DNA of 64,000 nucleotides. Origin: Doris montereyensis (lineage: Eukaryota; Mollusca; Gastropoda; Nudibranchia; Dorididae). The stretch is from NCBI GenBank assembly GCA_037039925.1, contig JAXRKP010000659.1, forward strand, positions 88,501-152,500. The letters are read 5' to 3'. The translations under genes were made by a program, and so were the position numbers. Each line of letters starts with the position of its first letter. Within the stretch, counting starts at the first letter, position 1. The notes below the pieces were generated by a model. It had not been told where the DNA came from, ran no database searches, and saw only the letters and a program-made list of their open reading frames with translations. Shown here piece after piece: positions 1-61,899 of this stretch.

Positions 1-329
1 GAAGACTACTACTACTACTACTACTAGCTACTACTACTTCTGCTACTACTAGAAGAAGAAGAAGAAGAAGAACTAGAAGAACTACTAGAAGAAGAAGAAG
101 AAGAAGAAGAAGAAGAACTACTACTACTACTAAGAAGAAGAAGAAGAAGAAGAGAAGAAGAAGAAGAAGAAGAAGAAGAAGAAGAAGAAGAAGAAGAAGA
201 AGAAGAAGAAGAAGAAGAAGAAGAAGAAGAAGAAGAAGAAGAAGAAGAAGAAGAAGAAGAAGAAGAAGAAGAAAAGAAGAAGAAGAAGAAGAAGAAGAAG
301 AAGAAGAAGAAAAGAAGAAGTAGAAGAAA

Positions 330-360
<31 letters not shown>

Positions 361-373
361 AGAGGAAGAAAAC
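1..373 (+). repeat. (CTA)n and (GAA)n microsatellite
   Basis: CTA repeats over the first 50 bases, then an almost pure GAA tract to about 373, ending 70 bases before exon 1. No gene is supported. Confidence 0.95.
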
Positions 374-445
374 GAAGATCAATCGAGTATGATATAATAT
401 TATGTGGTGTGTGTTTTGAAATGACATATGGTGTGTTACGAACAG

Positions 446-50035
<49,590 letters not shown>

Positions 50036-51500
50036 GTCCTTTAAAGTGTGCTACTTCAAATGAATCTGTGATACTGATACTTGACTTTTTTTCTTTTAAA
50101 CCCACAAATTTATGTAGGTATGTACGTGTACGTACTTCACAATTCTCACTTATTCACTGATGTTTTTTTAGCTTTGTTTATGATGATGTTTACCAACTAC
50201 ATTCAAGGGGAGATGTGACAATTTATCCTGTTTGATGACTTCATTTTTCTTTCTATGAGTAATATCCAAAAATCTTATTTATATTTATGCTTGTCTATTG
50301 CTTGAGAAACAAAGTCATGTTCTGTGCCTTGTTGTTATTATTAATATTATTATGATAAATTTAGTAACATCAGTTTATTTATTGAACTTAAATCAACACA
50401 GGAGTGTTAGGATAGAAACTTATAATAATTTAACTCATCACTAGAAAAATTCAATGACAGTTCTCCAAATCAACACATTCAGAATGGAAATTTTAAAAAC
50501 AGCAGATAGAGAGTAGAATGACATTGCTGAGGTTCATCATGACCTTAGTATTCACAATCAGAGTACAGGTTTGTCTTATGTGTCTATGTGCGTTTGTGGC
50601 TAGTACACATTTCCATAGCAAGATAATGGAAAAGAGAAGCTTTTAGTTGTACTTCTTACTATTAATTAGAACTTTGGAACGCAATAGAATCAAAAAGTAA
50701 CACAGTTACAGGGAGCCTTGTCCTTCACTAAAACTTATAACAGTGGCAGACATACTTTATTGCCGTGTTTCTCAATGTTAATTGAGAGGGATGTGTTGTT
50801 CAGTATTAGATAACCTAATCTGGCAACTGAGTTGTTTTTAGTTTTCTCCCGTAAACAACAGGTACTAATATTTTGAACGAAAGCCATCCTGCATGACTTG
50901 ATATTTTTATCCTTATTATGACGGTGAGCAGCCAACGACATTTTTCCTATTTATGTCAATGTTTAATTTAGATTATGTTTCTGTCACATTATACATGTAC
51001 TGATGTGTGTTTCTTTTACCTCTTATCTTACATTTTGACCCACATATAAATTTAAAAATCGTCTTTAGAATTAAAAAAGAAAATTAAGACAATTGACAAT
51101 GTATTGATGCATTGTGATAAAATTGTGACGCAATATAATAGTATGTAATATCAAAATTGTGGTTTCACCATTCGAAGAAAGCTCATATTATATATATATA
51201 TGTTTATTTTCTGAAGCTATTTATCACCAAATTTTACATTCCAATAACTTACTTTCTGTGTTACTGAAATATACCATTTATATTATATATGTGTGTGTGT
51301 GTGTGTGTATTTTTATCTAAAAAAATTAGACTTGTATTAAAAAAAATGCTATCTTCTATTGGACTTCTAATATGTTGAATTTTTCCTGAACTAATGATAA
51401 TTTGAGAAGCACATCCTGATTTTGTTTGAATTTTATCCCTTTTACACAAAGCTTTCATAATTTTCATCCTTTCTAAAGCAAATAAAATGTTCTGTTGCAT
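50036..51500 (+). other. 3' UTR and putative poly(A) site of the mucin-like gene
   Basis: AT-rich sequence without open frames after the stop. AATAAA occurs at 51481-51486, followed by a GT/T-rich stretch, and is the best polyadenylation signal within 1.5 kb. A TA run (51190-51203) and a GT run (51290-51308) lie inside. The true 3' end is inferred. Confidence 0.5.
51481..51486 (+). promoter_or_regulatory. candidate polyadenylation signal AATAAA
   Basis: Canonical hexamer about 1.45 kb after the stop codon, followed by tgttctgttgc and a T-rich run. No earlier AATAAA was noticed in the 3' UTR, although an ATTAAA occurs near 51070. Confidence 0.45.
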
Positions 51501-51639
51501 AGCATCAACCGTCTTGGATTTATTTTTTTTGACTTCTCAAATAAGAGAACTGTTTTACCAGACTAGGCGAGATCCTTAGACACAAAATCCAAAAGAAACA
51601 AACTGTCATCAAAATTAAATATTTATTCACCCACACTTT

Positions 51640-52495
51640 GATTTGATTTTACCCACACCCACATTTTGATTTGATTTTACCCACACCCACATTTTGATTT
51701 GATTTTACCCACACCCACATTTTGATTTGATTTTACCCACACCCACATTTTGATTTGATTTTACCCACACCCACATTTTGATTTGATTTTACCCACACCC
51801 ACAATTTGATTTGATTTTACCCACACCCACATTTTGATTTGATTTACCCTAACCCACACCCACATTTTGATTTGATTTTACCCTAACCCACACCCACATT
51901 TTGATTTGATTTTACCCTAACCCACATTTTGATTTGATTTTACCCTAACCCACATCCACATTTTGATTTGATTTTACCCTAACCCACACCCACATTTTGA
52001 TTTGATTTTACCCACACCCACATTTTGATTTGATTTTACCCTAACCCACACCCACATTTTGATTTGATTTTACCCTAACCCACATTTTGATTTGATTTTA
52101 CCCTAACCCACACCCACATTTTGATTTGATTTTACCCTAACCCACACCCACATTTTGATTTGATTTTACCCTAACCCACACCCACATTTTGATTTGATTT
52201 TACCCTAACCCACATTTTGATTTGATTTTACCCACACCCACATTTTGATTTGATTTTACCCTAACCCACACCCACATTTTGATTTGATTTTACCCTAACC
52301 CACACCCACGCTTTGATTTGATTTTACCCACACCCACATTTTGATTTGATTTTACCCAACCCACCCACATTTTGATTTGATTTTACCCTAACCCACACCC
52401 ACATTTTGATTTGATTTTACCCTAACCCACACCCACGCTTTGATTTGATTTTACCCACACCCACATTTTGATTTGATTTTACCCACATCCACGAT
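51640..52495 (+). repeat. 28/34-bp satellite derived from a SINE tail
   Basis: About 28 tandem units of two lengths: a 28-mer (attttgatttgattttaccc then acacccac) and a 34-mer with an added six bases that create CCCTAACCC. The last unit runs directly into the antisense family B SINE body at 52495, whose own tail has the same text. Confidence 0.9.
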
Positions 52496-52720
52496 TTTGC
52501 CTGAACTGCTCTATGAACAGCCATCCGATCTTTAATGTGCACAGAGCTGTGATCCCCTCACAGGACGTCTTTTTTCCGTCTGTTTGGCGTCGATCCACCT
52601 ACCTGGACCAGGGGGAAGGTTTTTCTTGAAAGAAATCGAGAAAAACTTTTCAACCTGCAGGGCTTGAACAGATGACCTTTAGGTTGAGAGGCCGATACCT
52701 TGCCTCTGCTTCATAAAGTG
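52495..52720 (-). mobile_element. SINE family B copy at the end of a satellite
   Basis: The complement shows the tRNA-like head near 52680-52705 (aggttgagaggccgatacc) and the body cgtcgatccacctacctgg and gatctttaatgtgcacagag. Its 3' tail merges without a break into the 28/34-bp satellite at 51640-52495. Confidence 0.75.
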
Positions 52721-52724
52721 TCAA

Positions 52725-53060
52725 ATAAAGAGGACACTGATTCATAAAGTGTCAACTAAAGAGAACATTGATTCATAAAGTGACAAACAAGAGGACATTG
52801 ATTCATAAGTGTCGAATAAAGAGGACACTGGTTCATAAGTGTCAATAAAAGGGCGCAGATTCATAAATGTCAAACAAGAGCACACTGATTCATAAAGTGA
52901 GAAATAAAAGGATAATGATGGATAAAGTGTCAACTAAAGAGGACACTGATTCATAAAGTGACAAACAAGAAGACACTGATTCATAAAGTGACAAACAAGA
53001 AGACACTGATTCATAAATGTCAAATCTACTAATTCATCCGTTCATAAAGTGTCAAAGACG
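52725..53060 (+). repeat. about 31-bp degenerate minisatellite
   Basis: Roughly ten imperfect units around attcataaagtgtcaa and aaagaggacactg, directly after the SINE head at 52720. Confidence 0.8.
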
Positions 53061-54184
53061 AGGACATTGGTGCATAAATGTCAAATCCACTGGTTAATAA
53101 AAACGTCAAATTTGAAACATCAAGTAATTATCTAATAGTAACACATGTAGTTAACTCTCTCTTGCTATCTTAAATAATGATGAACATTTTAACTTAATTC
53201 AACAAAAGGGGTTTATTTCGTTTGTTTCATTTAAATTTACCCCGTCCACCATATGTGGGGATCTCAGAGTAAATTAAGAGGAAACAGCAAGATGAAAGAG
53301 TAAAAGTAAAACTGTTATTAGACCTATACTGAAATATGGAAACTATTTAAACAGCAATCAGTTCTTTAAAAAAAAAAGTATAAAGACGAGCGACAAGGTA
53401 CCCTCTCTAAAACACAGAAGAAAACGGGGGCATCTTATACAATTGTATAAAAATGTCCATGGTATAGACAATATAGATCACAATTCATTTTTTAAGTATT
53501 CTCATGTAAATTTTACTTGGGAAGATAGATTTAAGATATACATTACGGGAAGTTCTACCTCCGTTAGTCAGTGTTAGACATAATTAATTTACTGAAGGTT
53601 CAATCATTTTTGAAACTCCATGATTGTATTAAGATTTATGGGGCATTTAAAGGTCAAACGACCTACCTAGCCTTTGACACGACATGATATGATAAAAGGA
53701 AAGAAGTCGTACCTACCAGCTGAGCTTGTCAACTGCCCTCTTAACAAAAGGATGTAAAAGACAAGGTACACAGCATGCTGTGAAGTACAAATAGATCTAA
53801 GAAGATGAAAGAGCACAGAAAATGAGTCTTCATTATTTTGTAAACTCACAATTATCTTTATTAAGCACAAACAAAAGTTTTTAAAAATGAATACAAATGA
53901 TCATTATACACTGATACATTTGCTAAAGGATGTACACCAACACTTTTTTGAAAAAATTTTCATCAATTTTATTTTTATAACAAAAATAACCCTGAGCATT
54001 AGTAGGAAATTTATTATCCTCAAGAAATGTTCAGTTATATGAAGGGAAAATCTGATAATGTGTTGTAAGTGACTAAATTAACTAAATAAACAAGAAAATC
54101 TAATTATTATATTATTAAACTAAATCATGTGTGGATTTGCATAGAAAAATGAAGAAAGAGAGAGAGGAGAGATATGCAATATTA

Positions 54185-54410
54185 TCATGCTTGACCCATA
54201 TCTGATTTGATTTATCCACATCCACAACTAAAGTGATCTCGAGCGGCCTTTGGCAGGATTTTTAATTTTGCCTGGACTGCCTTGTATTGTAAACTGCCAA
54301 GGGATCTTTAATGTACACAGAGTGTTGTGATCTGTACACAGGACCTTTATATCGTCCGTCTCCGATGGGACTAGGCGTCGATCTAATTAACTGGTGCTTA
54401 CACTTACTAC
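54185..54410 (-). mobile_element. SINE family B copy
   Basis: Complement orientation: tttgatttatccacatcc tail, then ctaaagtgatct, gggatctttaatgtacac and tccgatgggactaggcgtc. The tRNA-like head is degraded. Confidence 0.7.
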
Positions 54411-56299
54411 ATGTAGTCACACACCTTATATTCATACCGTAAGTTCCCCATAGGAATAAATACTGGGAATTAAATAACAACTTAAAAACAATTGCCCTTA
54501 GGAACATTAATAAAGAGATATCAACATCCTTTGCAAAAAAAAAAAAAATATTAATCAAATAAAAATTTAAAAAAAAACATAAATAAAATAAGAATACTAA
54601 TACTACAAATAATACCGGTAAGTAATTAAAGAAAGGGAAAAGTAGCTAGGTATGTCAAAGAATGGTGGAGATTCAACACAAATGTTCTGATAATAATAGG
54701 AGCAAAACACCATGTATGGCAATACAGTTACTCGGCTGTGAAAGTTTGTTTAAAAAATCATTGTAATTTATCTGTCCAACATGTGTAGTGGTTTCAGGAC
54801 AAATTTAGATGAAACAAAACAGCAAGATAAAAGAAGTGAAAGGCTGATAGTGATAAGAAAGAAGCATGACCTACCAGCAGTGCCCATCAACCTACCACCA
54901 GCTTTGAAAGGGACAGACATGAAAAGATAATAGAAATGAATTCCCATAGATTATGTGCAGTAGCAGTAGCACTCTTTTCAAGTTTAAAAGCAGTAGTCAT
55001 AATACCAACTGAAGAATACTGGTACTGAAAGGAAGTAAGGACAACAGTGGAATTGAAAGAAGTAACACACCACATTTGAGCCTCAAGTGAAGGTAAGTCG
55101 AGATAAAACTACCATGGTTTCAATAAACATTAATTTCATGATCTAAATATTTTCTAAAAAAAAATCAAATAAATAAAAAAGCAATCTCATTATCACTACA
55201 CAACATTTTTTATGCTAGATAAACAGTGAAACACAACAAATCAGTGAGTGGAGTGGAAGAAGAGACCGCACCAGTAGCAGTAGCACTCTTTTCACTACAC
55301 ACCAGCCTTGTCACAACCATGTCTCTGATTTTCCAGGCACACACGCTTTACATTTATTAACACTCACCATGCCAATACCATCTGATACACCTAACAGGTC
55401 AATCTGACAAGCTGAAACATACTGCATACATATTTCCACATTAACAAAAAAACCAAAGAAAACAACCATGAGATGAGATGTACAGATAATAATCTCATGC
55501 ATTGAAAGGCAATATCATACAAAACTATAACAAACAGCTTGTTGCCATAAAATCATAACAACAAAATATCCATTATGTAATAGAGTCCCTACTCGACTAC
55601 AAGTTGCTACTTAACTGATTGATTGAAATTAACCCTTCCACCATATGCAGTGATCTCAGGGGAAATTAAGAGGAAGCAGCAAGATAAAAATAAAAGATAA
55701 GTGAAAGAGTGAAAAGAAAGAAGTAGGACCTACCAGTAGCACCCGCCAGCTGCCCACGCTGTTGATGAAGTACAGTAAAAATGAAACAGATTGATAAAGA
55801 TGAGATATTCTAATACAAAAAGGAAAAAGACATCTGTGCTTACACAAGACCAATAAAAGAATATCAAGATTGACAGGAGATAAAATCAAGAGTATGTATA
55901 GCCTGAGCTATACTTAATACATACTCATAACTTATACAATGCATTAACCACTAGTGTTCATGCCCACACACACATTCTAAGTGGGTCATACTATTGTTCA
56001 TACTAAAAAACAAAAAACAATTTCAGCTGCAGGCAGGCATCAGCATGTTGTATAGAAGAAGCAACTGCAAAACATAAATATCAGTCTGATGATAGTCATG
56101 ATAATGGATGGTAACAGGTGACTCTTGGAAGAAAGTAACATTTTAATTAATACTGTAAACACACACATGCCCTGTGTACAGACATGCTTATGTGAGAGCA
56201 GTCATGAAATGAAATTCAGATGGGCAAAACTAAATCAGGCAGAAAACCTAATCCTCCTCTAAGCCTATTGGATACTTGCAAAAGTGACACTAGTGACAG

Positions 56300-56422
56300 A
56301 GGGAAAGAGAGTGAGACAGACAGAGGCAGAGAAAGAGAGAGAGAGAGAGAGAGAGACAAAGAAAGAGATGAGAGGAGACTAAAGGGAGAGACAGTTTCAG
56401 ACACTAACACAGAGAGAGAGAG

Positions 56423-56501
<79 letters not shown>

Positions 56502-56504
56502 GAA

Positions 56505-56536
<32 letters not shown>

Positions 56537-56591
56537 GCAAGAGAAGAGAGAGGGGGAAGAATTAGAGAGAGAGATATAGGGGGGAGGAATA

Positions 56592-56626
<35 letters not shown>

Positions 56627-56631
56627 GGGGA

Positions 56632-56722
<91 letters not shown>
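56300..56722 (+). repeat. (GA)n microsatellite
   Basis: GA runs with GGGG and GACAAAGA interruptions. Shorter GA runs occur at 57061-57075 and 57218-57240. The 55.9-57.3 kb region is purine-rich overall. Confidence 0.94.
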
Positions 56723-57407
56723 CTCAGACTATTTAGAGAAACAAATAGAGTAAATGAGATAGAGAAGAAAAGGGAGGGGGGGGGGCTGTTTCAGAGAAAC
56801 AAAGGAACAAAAAAGGGGGAAGGGTAGAGAAAGGAAATAGAGTATCAGAGAAAGAGTGGTGGGGATTTCTTAGCTCAGATGAAGACTAGGAGGTTTGTTT
56901 GATGGAAATTTTCCCTATCCCCCATATGCAGCAATCTCAGGCGAATTTAGAGGAAAAGCAAGATGAAACGTAAGCAAAAGAATGAAAGGAAAGATGTAAG
57001 GCCTACCAGCTGCACCTGCAGATTAGGGGAAATGGGTGTGTATGGACCAGAGAGATATAGTGAGAGAGAGAGAGACAGACAGACAATTTGTTTGTTTAAT
57101 CGAAATTGACCCCATCCATCATTGTGGTCATCTCAGGGTGAATTAAGAGGAAACAGCAAGATAAGTGAAAAAGGAAAGAAATAGGACCTACCAGCAGTTC
57201 CAGCCAACCGTGCGTGAGAGAGAGAGAGAGAGAGAGAGAGGTTGAGACAGACAGACAGGCACAGATTTGTTGTTTCATTGCCAATTACGCCAATCCAGTG
57301 ATCTCTGGGTGAATTACGAGGGAACACCAAGAAGCGTACCATGAATGATAAAGGAAGTGAAAAGATAAACATTTGAACGTATCCATAAGGACTTTCAAGT
57401 GAATTTC

Positions 57408-57410
<3 letters not shown>

Positions 57411-57444
<34 letters not shown>
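57411..57444 (+). repeat. (TA)n tract
   Basis: Seventeen TA units in the intergenic region. Confidence 0.92.
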
Positions 57445-57447
<3 letters not shown>

Positions 57448-57914
57448 CAGATTCACAGTAAGAAAGAATCAAAGAAAAAGATTAGGATCATAATAGTATC
57501 AGTAACAGAAGTGAAACACTGAGAGTTACAGAATACGTACATAAGATACAACTATATCTATAACAAGAAACAGACAAAACAAAACCGCTCCAGAAAATCA
57601 TATCCCCACACATACAAGAAAAAACAAAACTCACATCATATACCTATAAACACAAAGCCCTCCCTCCCCCATGTAAATAAAGAAGGAGGGACTGAGAAAG
57701 GGATCTCAGACAAAAAACAAAAGAAAAAGGAAAAAAGGGATAGAGAGAGAGGAGGGGTCTCAGACAGATTCAGAGAATAAGAGAAAAGATATTATATGAA
57801 CATGGACGTACAAGCAATAGAACAGTGTAGCTAGATCTAGTTCTCTAGATGATGACATAAATTGCATAATAATAAAAAAGATGAATGCATATAAGATGTG
57901 AAAGTAAAAGTAAA

Positions 57915-58190
57915 GTGCCGTAAAAGCCATTGTGGCCCACAGGGTCAGAGTTTATCCCAGTTTCTACAGTGCAAAGCGGAACAGATGATAATAAGCAGGT
58001 TTTTATTTCCAAGCTAGTGCTTGTACCCACTTGTACCTGGGTCCAGTGGGATAAATATGTGTTAAGTGTCTTTCCGAAGGAACACAATGTCGGGCCTAGC
58101 TTTGCTAGGATTTGAACATGGGACCTCATAATCTCGTCCGGCAGCCTAACCACTTCACCATCGATGCCACGGTGAATGTGCATAAACGTA
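57915..58190 (-). mobile_element. SINE family C copy
   Basis: The best-preserved copy. The complement gives a tRNA-like head from ggcagcctaaccacttcacc and aggatttgaacatgggacc. The body has tccgaaggaacacaatgtcg and acttgtacctgggtccagtg. Confidence 0.78.
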
Positions 58191-58721
58191 GTCACTTCCT
58201 AATTTAGGCTAACAATTTTGGCATTTTTCAATTTCAGCTTCTAAATGACAACAGTCAGAAGCCAAGTTGAAAATCAAGCCCAGGTTTCTTATTGAATCCT
58301 TTTTCACATAGTCTTATGCCCAGAATGTCACTTTTCAAATATTATAAAAATCTAAAACTGCCAAATCGACCAAGATACAATCATGAAATCATTGGATTTA
58401 AATTTTGACATATTTGAAACAATAATGGCACAAAAAACGTGATGCATTATTTCCAACAAACTTAAAATAGAGGGTTATCATGGATTTCAATGATCAATGT
58501 AATTTCATACATAAAGGGAACTGTCAAGAGATTAAAATATAACTTTCTATGTATTTTCTAACAATTTACATACAATTCAAACAATCATAAAAAGCACATG
58601 AAGAAAAGTATTATTTTTTTAACTTTTTTAAGAGAAAGTCACTTTTTTTATTCAAAGAAAAACAAGAAGAAAAAAGAGCAAATAAAAAACCAAAACAACA
58701 TGACAAAAACAACTACGATCT

Positions 58722-58967
58722 TAAAATTAAGGTTCCAAATAGCCACCTTAAAATTAAGGTCCCAAATAGCCATCTTAAAATTAAGGTTCCAAATAGCCAT
58801 CTTAAAATTAAGGTTCCAAATAGCCATCTTAAAATTAAGGTTCCAAATAGCCATCTTAAAATTAAGGTTCCAAATAGCCATCTTAAAATTAAGGTTCCAA
58901 ATAGCCATCTTAAAATTAAGGTTCCAAATAGCCATCTTAAAATTAAGGTTCCAAATAGCCATCTTAA
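58722..58967 (+). repeat. 27-bp minisatellite
   Basis: Nine nearly identical units containing cttaaaattaaggttccaaa and tagccat. Open on both strands because 27 is a multiple of three. Confidence 0.92.
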
Positions 58968-58969
58968 AT

Positions 58970-59899
58970 GAATAACTTTATCATTCACACGCATGCCCGG
59001 AGACAACGGTGGATTATCTGTATCATAAAGCTGAGTCTCTCTTTGACTTTGACTGTAGAAAACTCAGAAACCATAGTACCGTACCGGATACGGTGATATG
59101 AAGTACGATTATTAGATCTAGTCAGCATTTGATACTGAGGTTACGCATACTTTTTGTTATTGACATGACCAGAAATCGATGAATTAGAATATATATATAG
59201 TAACAATAGAAAGTTTCCTCAATCGCAGGTAAAAACCTTTTTCCAATCAATTCAAACACTGATATGATGCAATATTTCATTCACTAAAAACATAAAGAAG
59301 GCTATTTTAAACCCACATGCGAAATATGGTGACTGTGGGTGCAGTGGTTCCTGAGTTTATAGCACTCAAAGTAAGAGAAAATCAGCTTTAAAAATAAAGA
59401 TAATAATAAGAAAAAGCATAATTTGCAAAAAATTATTACATAGACAATAAACACAAGAACAAAACAAAAAACACACAAGCACAAAAGGAAATCTAACATT
59501 GATATTTGAAAATACATGTCTGATCTGCTTCTGATTTAAAAATCAAATAAAAAATACATGTATTGTAGGATTTGGTTTATCTTTTGTGAGCCCCCTCCCA
59601 TCCATTCTTTCTCTTGCAAGATAAATTTGATGAGAAAAGAAAGTTATGATGATAGTTTTACAATGCAACATTTCAAGATAATAGTTATAAATAAATTTAA
59701 CAACCATAGTGTTAACTAATAGTAAGATCAGAAAAATTATCTGTGACATAATTAAACATATGACATAAATTAAACAGAGAGAATTGAAGTAATAGAAATT
59801 CATTCTATAAACTTTTTCTGTGAAACATCGGCGTCCTATAAACGGTTCCTATGGCAAAACAAATTAATCACAGAAGAATGTAAATATGTGATATAAATG
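58970..59899 (+). other. sequence downstream of RPE, nothing recognised
   Basis: AT-rich intergenic or RPE 3' UTR (minus strand). No convincing minus-strand AATAAA was noticed close to the stop codon, so the RPE transcript end is undefined. Confidence 0.4.
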
Positions 59900-60022
59900 C
59901 TAACTCTGTGATGAAAATTTACGTAGACCCCCATTGATTGCTTCACGCATCATCGCAATGTCTTTCCGAGGATCAGAACTTCCGACAAGTGCACTGCCAG
60001 AAACTACCAAGTTGGCGCCCAC
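59900..60022 (-). CDS. RPE: RPE last exon and stop
   Basis: 123 bases including the stop TAG (59900-59902 on the complement): VGANLVVSGSALVGSSDPRK to LRKFSSQS. Contains the conserved phosphate-binding G(A/G)N..V.G(S/T) loop. The acceptor is ttttgtgcag. Confidence 0.94.
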   Translation of the reverse strand: MGANLVVSGSALVGSSDPRKDIAMMREAINGGLRKFSSQS

Positions 60023-61899
60023 CTGCACAAAAACAACACAAATTTATATTATATATAACAAATATTCTATAATACTGCATACAAAAAATGTTTTTAAAGA
60101 TGTTAAAAACGTATTTATTTGATATTATAATAAATTTAATGAGATGAATATAACAAAGCTAAATAGCATTAAAGATTTTTGTTGCTCGTGACATCAAAAG
60201 GGGAAATCTAATACCTAGATTTAGAGATAATCTTTAGTTTAAAGCCAAGAAATTTTGTCTTTTAAATTTATTTTGAAAGAAAGAAAATACACACAAAAAA
60301 GAAACACCATTATGAATTATGTCAACAGGAATTAAATTTTAATAAAGCGAAAAGGAGAACACTCACTGCAGCACATTGATCGATGGTTTTTGGTCCAACA
60401 CCGCCATCCACACCTATGTCCAAATTCGGGAATTTTTCCCTCAGGAACTGGATCTAAATGAACAGAGAGAATTAGACAAAAAGCTTGTGAAAATAAATTT
60501 AGGAACATGTCACGACCCCCCCCCCCCAATTCATCCTTACATAATAAAATTAGTCTATATCTGACAAAAATAAGAAATTGTTGAAATAAAAAAATAATTA
60601 CAAGATACAAGACTTTTAAATGATAAATGCATTCATGTCACAAGAGAAAACAAAAATTAAAAGACAGAAGGGTCATTAACTATTATCTAACCTCAAAGTC
60701 AAAGTTCAAGTTGAGGATTTATGCAAGGGTTATTTAGACCTGAATGCCTGTAGAAAATCTGACATTGTCGTCATTTTGTGCCAAAAAACTGACATTTATT
60801 CCTGGACATGAGTTGCATAGGTGTTCTATAACTGAGCAAAAAAAACGTTATCTCTTCTTTTACAGATGGTAAACAAGTTGCACTAAAGCCCATAGCCGTG
60901 ATGTTTATGGCAAGGGCTAAAATAAAAAATTCAGTGTGCCACAAATTCAATGACATAAAACTTGACATTGACATTTGATGTTGTGAATAACATAGAGGCA
61001 ATATCAAAAATTCATGTTTCTCAAACATGGCAAAAACATTTTTATTCAATCTTCATCCTCTATGTGTATACTTACAGTCCTGTACTCATTTTCTGAGTAT
61101 AACATCATGTCTCTATTGCAGTTTTTTTTTTACTTGTTCTTTTCACAATGAAAGTACTGTCTATTTGCCTTTTAATATCTTTTTAGTGTTACAAACCATT
61201 ATATATTTTTTTTAAAGGGAAAAAAGTATTTTTGAATTTACCTTGGGCAAACACTCTGACATGAACTTTTGACCCCCAAAACCTGGATTGACGGTCATGA
61301 TGAGAACACAGTCCAGCTGGTCAACATATGGCATGAGAACATTTACATCAGTGCGTGGGTTGATACCCATACCTGCCTGTAGGATACAAGAATATATATT
61401 TCTTTGTTTCATTGGAAAATACGACAGGGTGAATAAGAAGCCAACAGCAGGATAAATTACCTACATAACAGCATGAAGGGAAAGTAAGACCTACAAAGAG
61501 AAGCTGCCAAATTCTTGCAGGAGGGAAAAGACAATCAATACAATAAATACATGTATTGATATAAATTGATGTTTTGCAAACATTAAGTTAAAGTTAGAAG
61601 AAAAGTGTAACAGCTCCCTAAAAACTGACCTAGCCAGCTTCAGTTGGAAAAACAAAACAAAAACCCCACAATATAACATTCTGTCTGAAGAAGAAAGTAA
61701 ACATTAAAAAATTGTTACGGAAAAAGAATAACATACGGTAAGTTGAAGGAAGCCAATACATAGACATAAAAAATGTTTTTTTTAGAGTTACCTTCATGCC
61801 AGCTTCCTTGATCTTGCGAATGCAAGTACCAGGGTCATCTGATGCTTCATAATGAAAGGTGTACATGTCGGCACCAGAATCAGCCATATTTCCAACCCA
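59900..61899 (-). CDS. RPE: ribulose-phosphate 3-epimerase, last four exons (N-terminal exons outside window)
   Basis: Four minus-strand exons (61899-61792, 61376-61242, 60453-60367, 60022-59900), all phase 0 with GT-AG borders, encode 150 residues matching the C-terminal two-thirds of ribulose-5-phosphate 3-epimerase (about 228 residues in animals). The enzyme interconverts ribulose-5-phosphate and xylulose-5-phosphate in the cytosolic pentose phosphate pathway. Visible motifs are GADMYTFHYEA, LIMTVNPGFGGQKFM, DIGVDGGVGPKTID with the catalytic Asp of VDGG, and the phosphate-binding GANLVVSGSAL. The first metal-binding His/Asp residues belong to the missing exons. No lesions are present, so the gene appears functional. 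It is convergent with the mucin-like gene. Confidence 0.95.
60367..60453 (-). CDS. RPE: RPE exon (VDGGVGPKT motif)
   Basis: 87 bases, 29 codons: IQFLREKFPNLDIGVDGGVG then PKTIDQCAA. Contains the catalytic Asp in VDGG. The donor is gca|gtgagt. Confidence 0.94.
61242..61376 (-). CDS. RPE: RPE exon (PGFGGQKF motif)
   Basis: 135 bases, 45 codons: AGMGINPRTDVNVLM to FGGQKFMSECLPK. Holds the invariant MTV.PGFGGQ.F motif. The acceptor is atcctacag and the donor aag|gtaaat. Confidence 0.94.
61792..61899 (-). CDS. RPE: RPE exon (WVGNMADSGADMYTF...)
   Basis: 108 bases, 36 codons, from WVGNMADSGADMYTFHYEAS to IRKIKEAGMK. The acceptor is ccttttag and the donor aag|gtaact. Corresponds to the middle of the TIM barrel. 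Confidence 0.93.

Larger units (their letters stand above)
53210..57365 (+). repeat. dispersed repeat family D, cluster of copies in the intergenic region
   Basis: A motif of about 130 bases recurs in one orientation: caccatatgcagtgatctca, then aattaagaggaaacagcaag, an A/G-rich middle, and ggacctaccagcagt followed by gcccgccaact-like text. Copies were seen at 53210-53320, 54755-54900, 55617-55755, 56895-57025, 57090-57215 and 57268-57365, with partial ones at 26450-26565, 30336-30400, 53685-53745 and 61405-61510. I do not recognise the family. No terminal repeats were evident. Confidence 0.7.
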
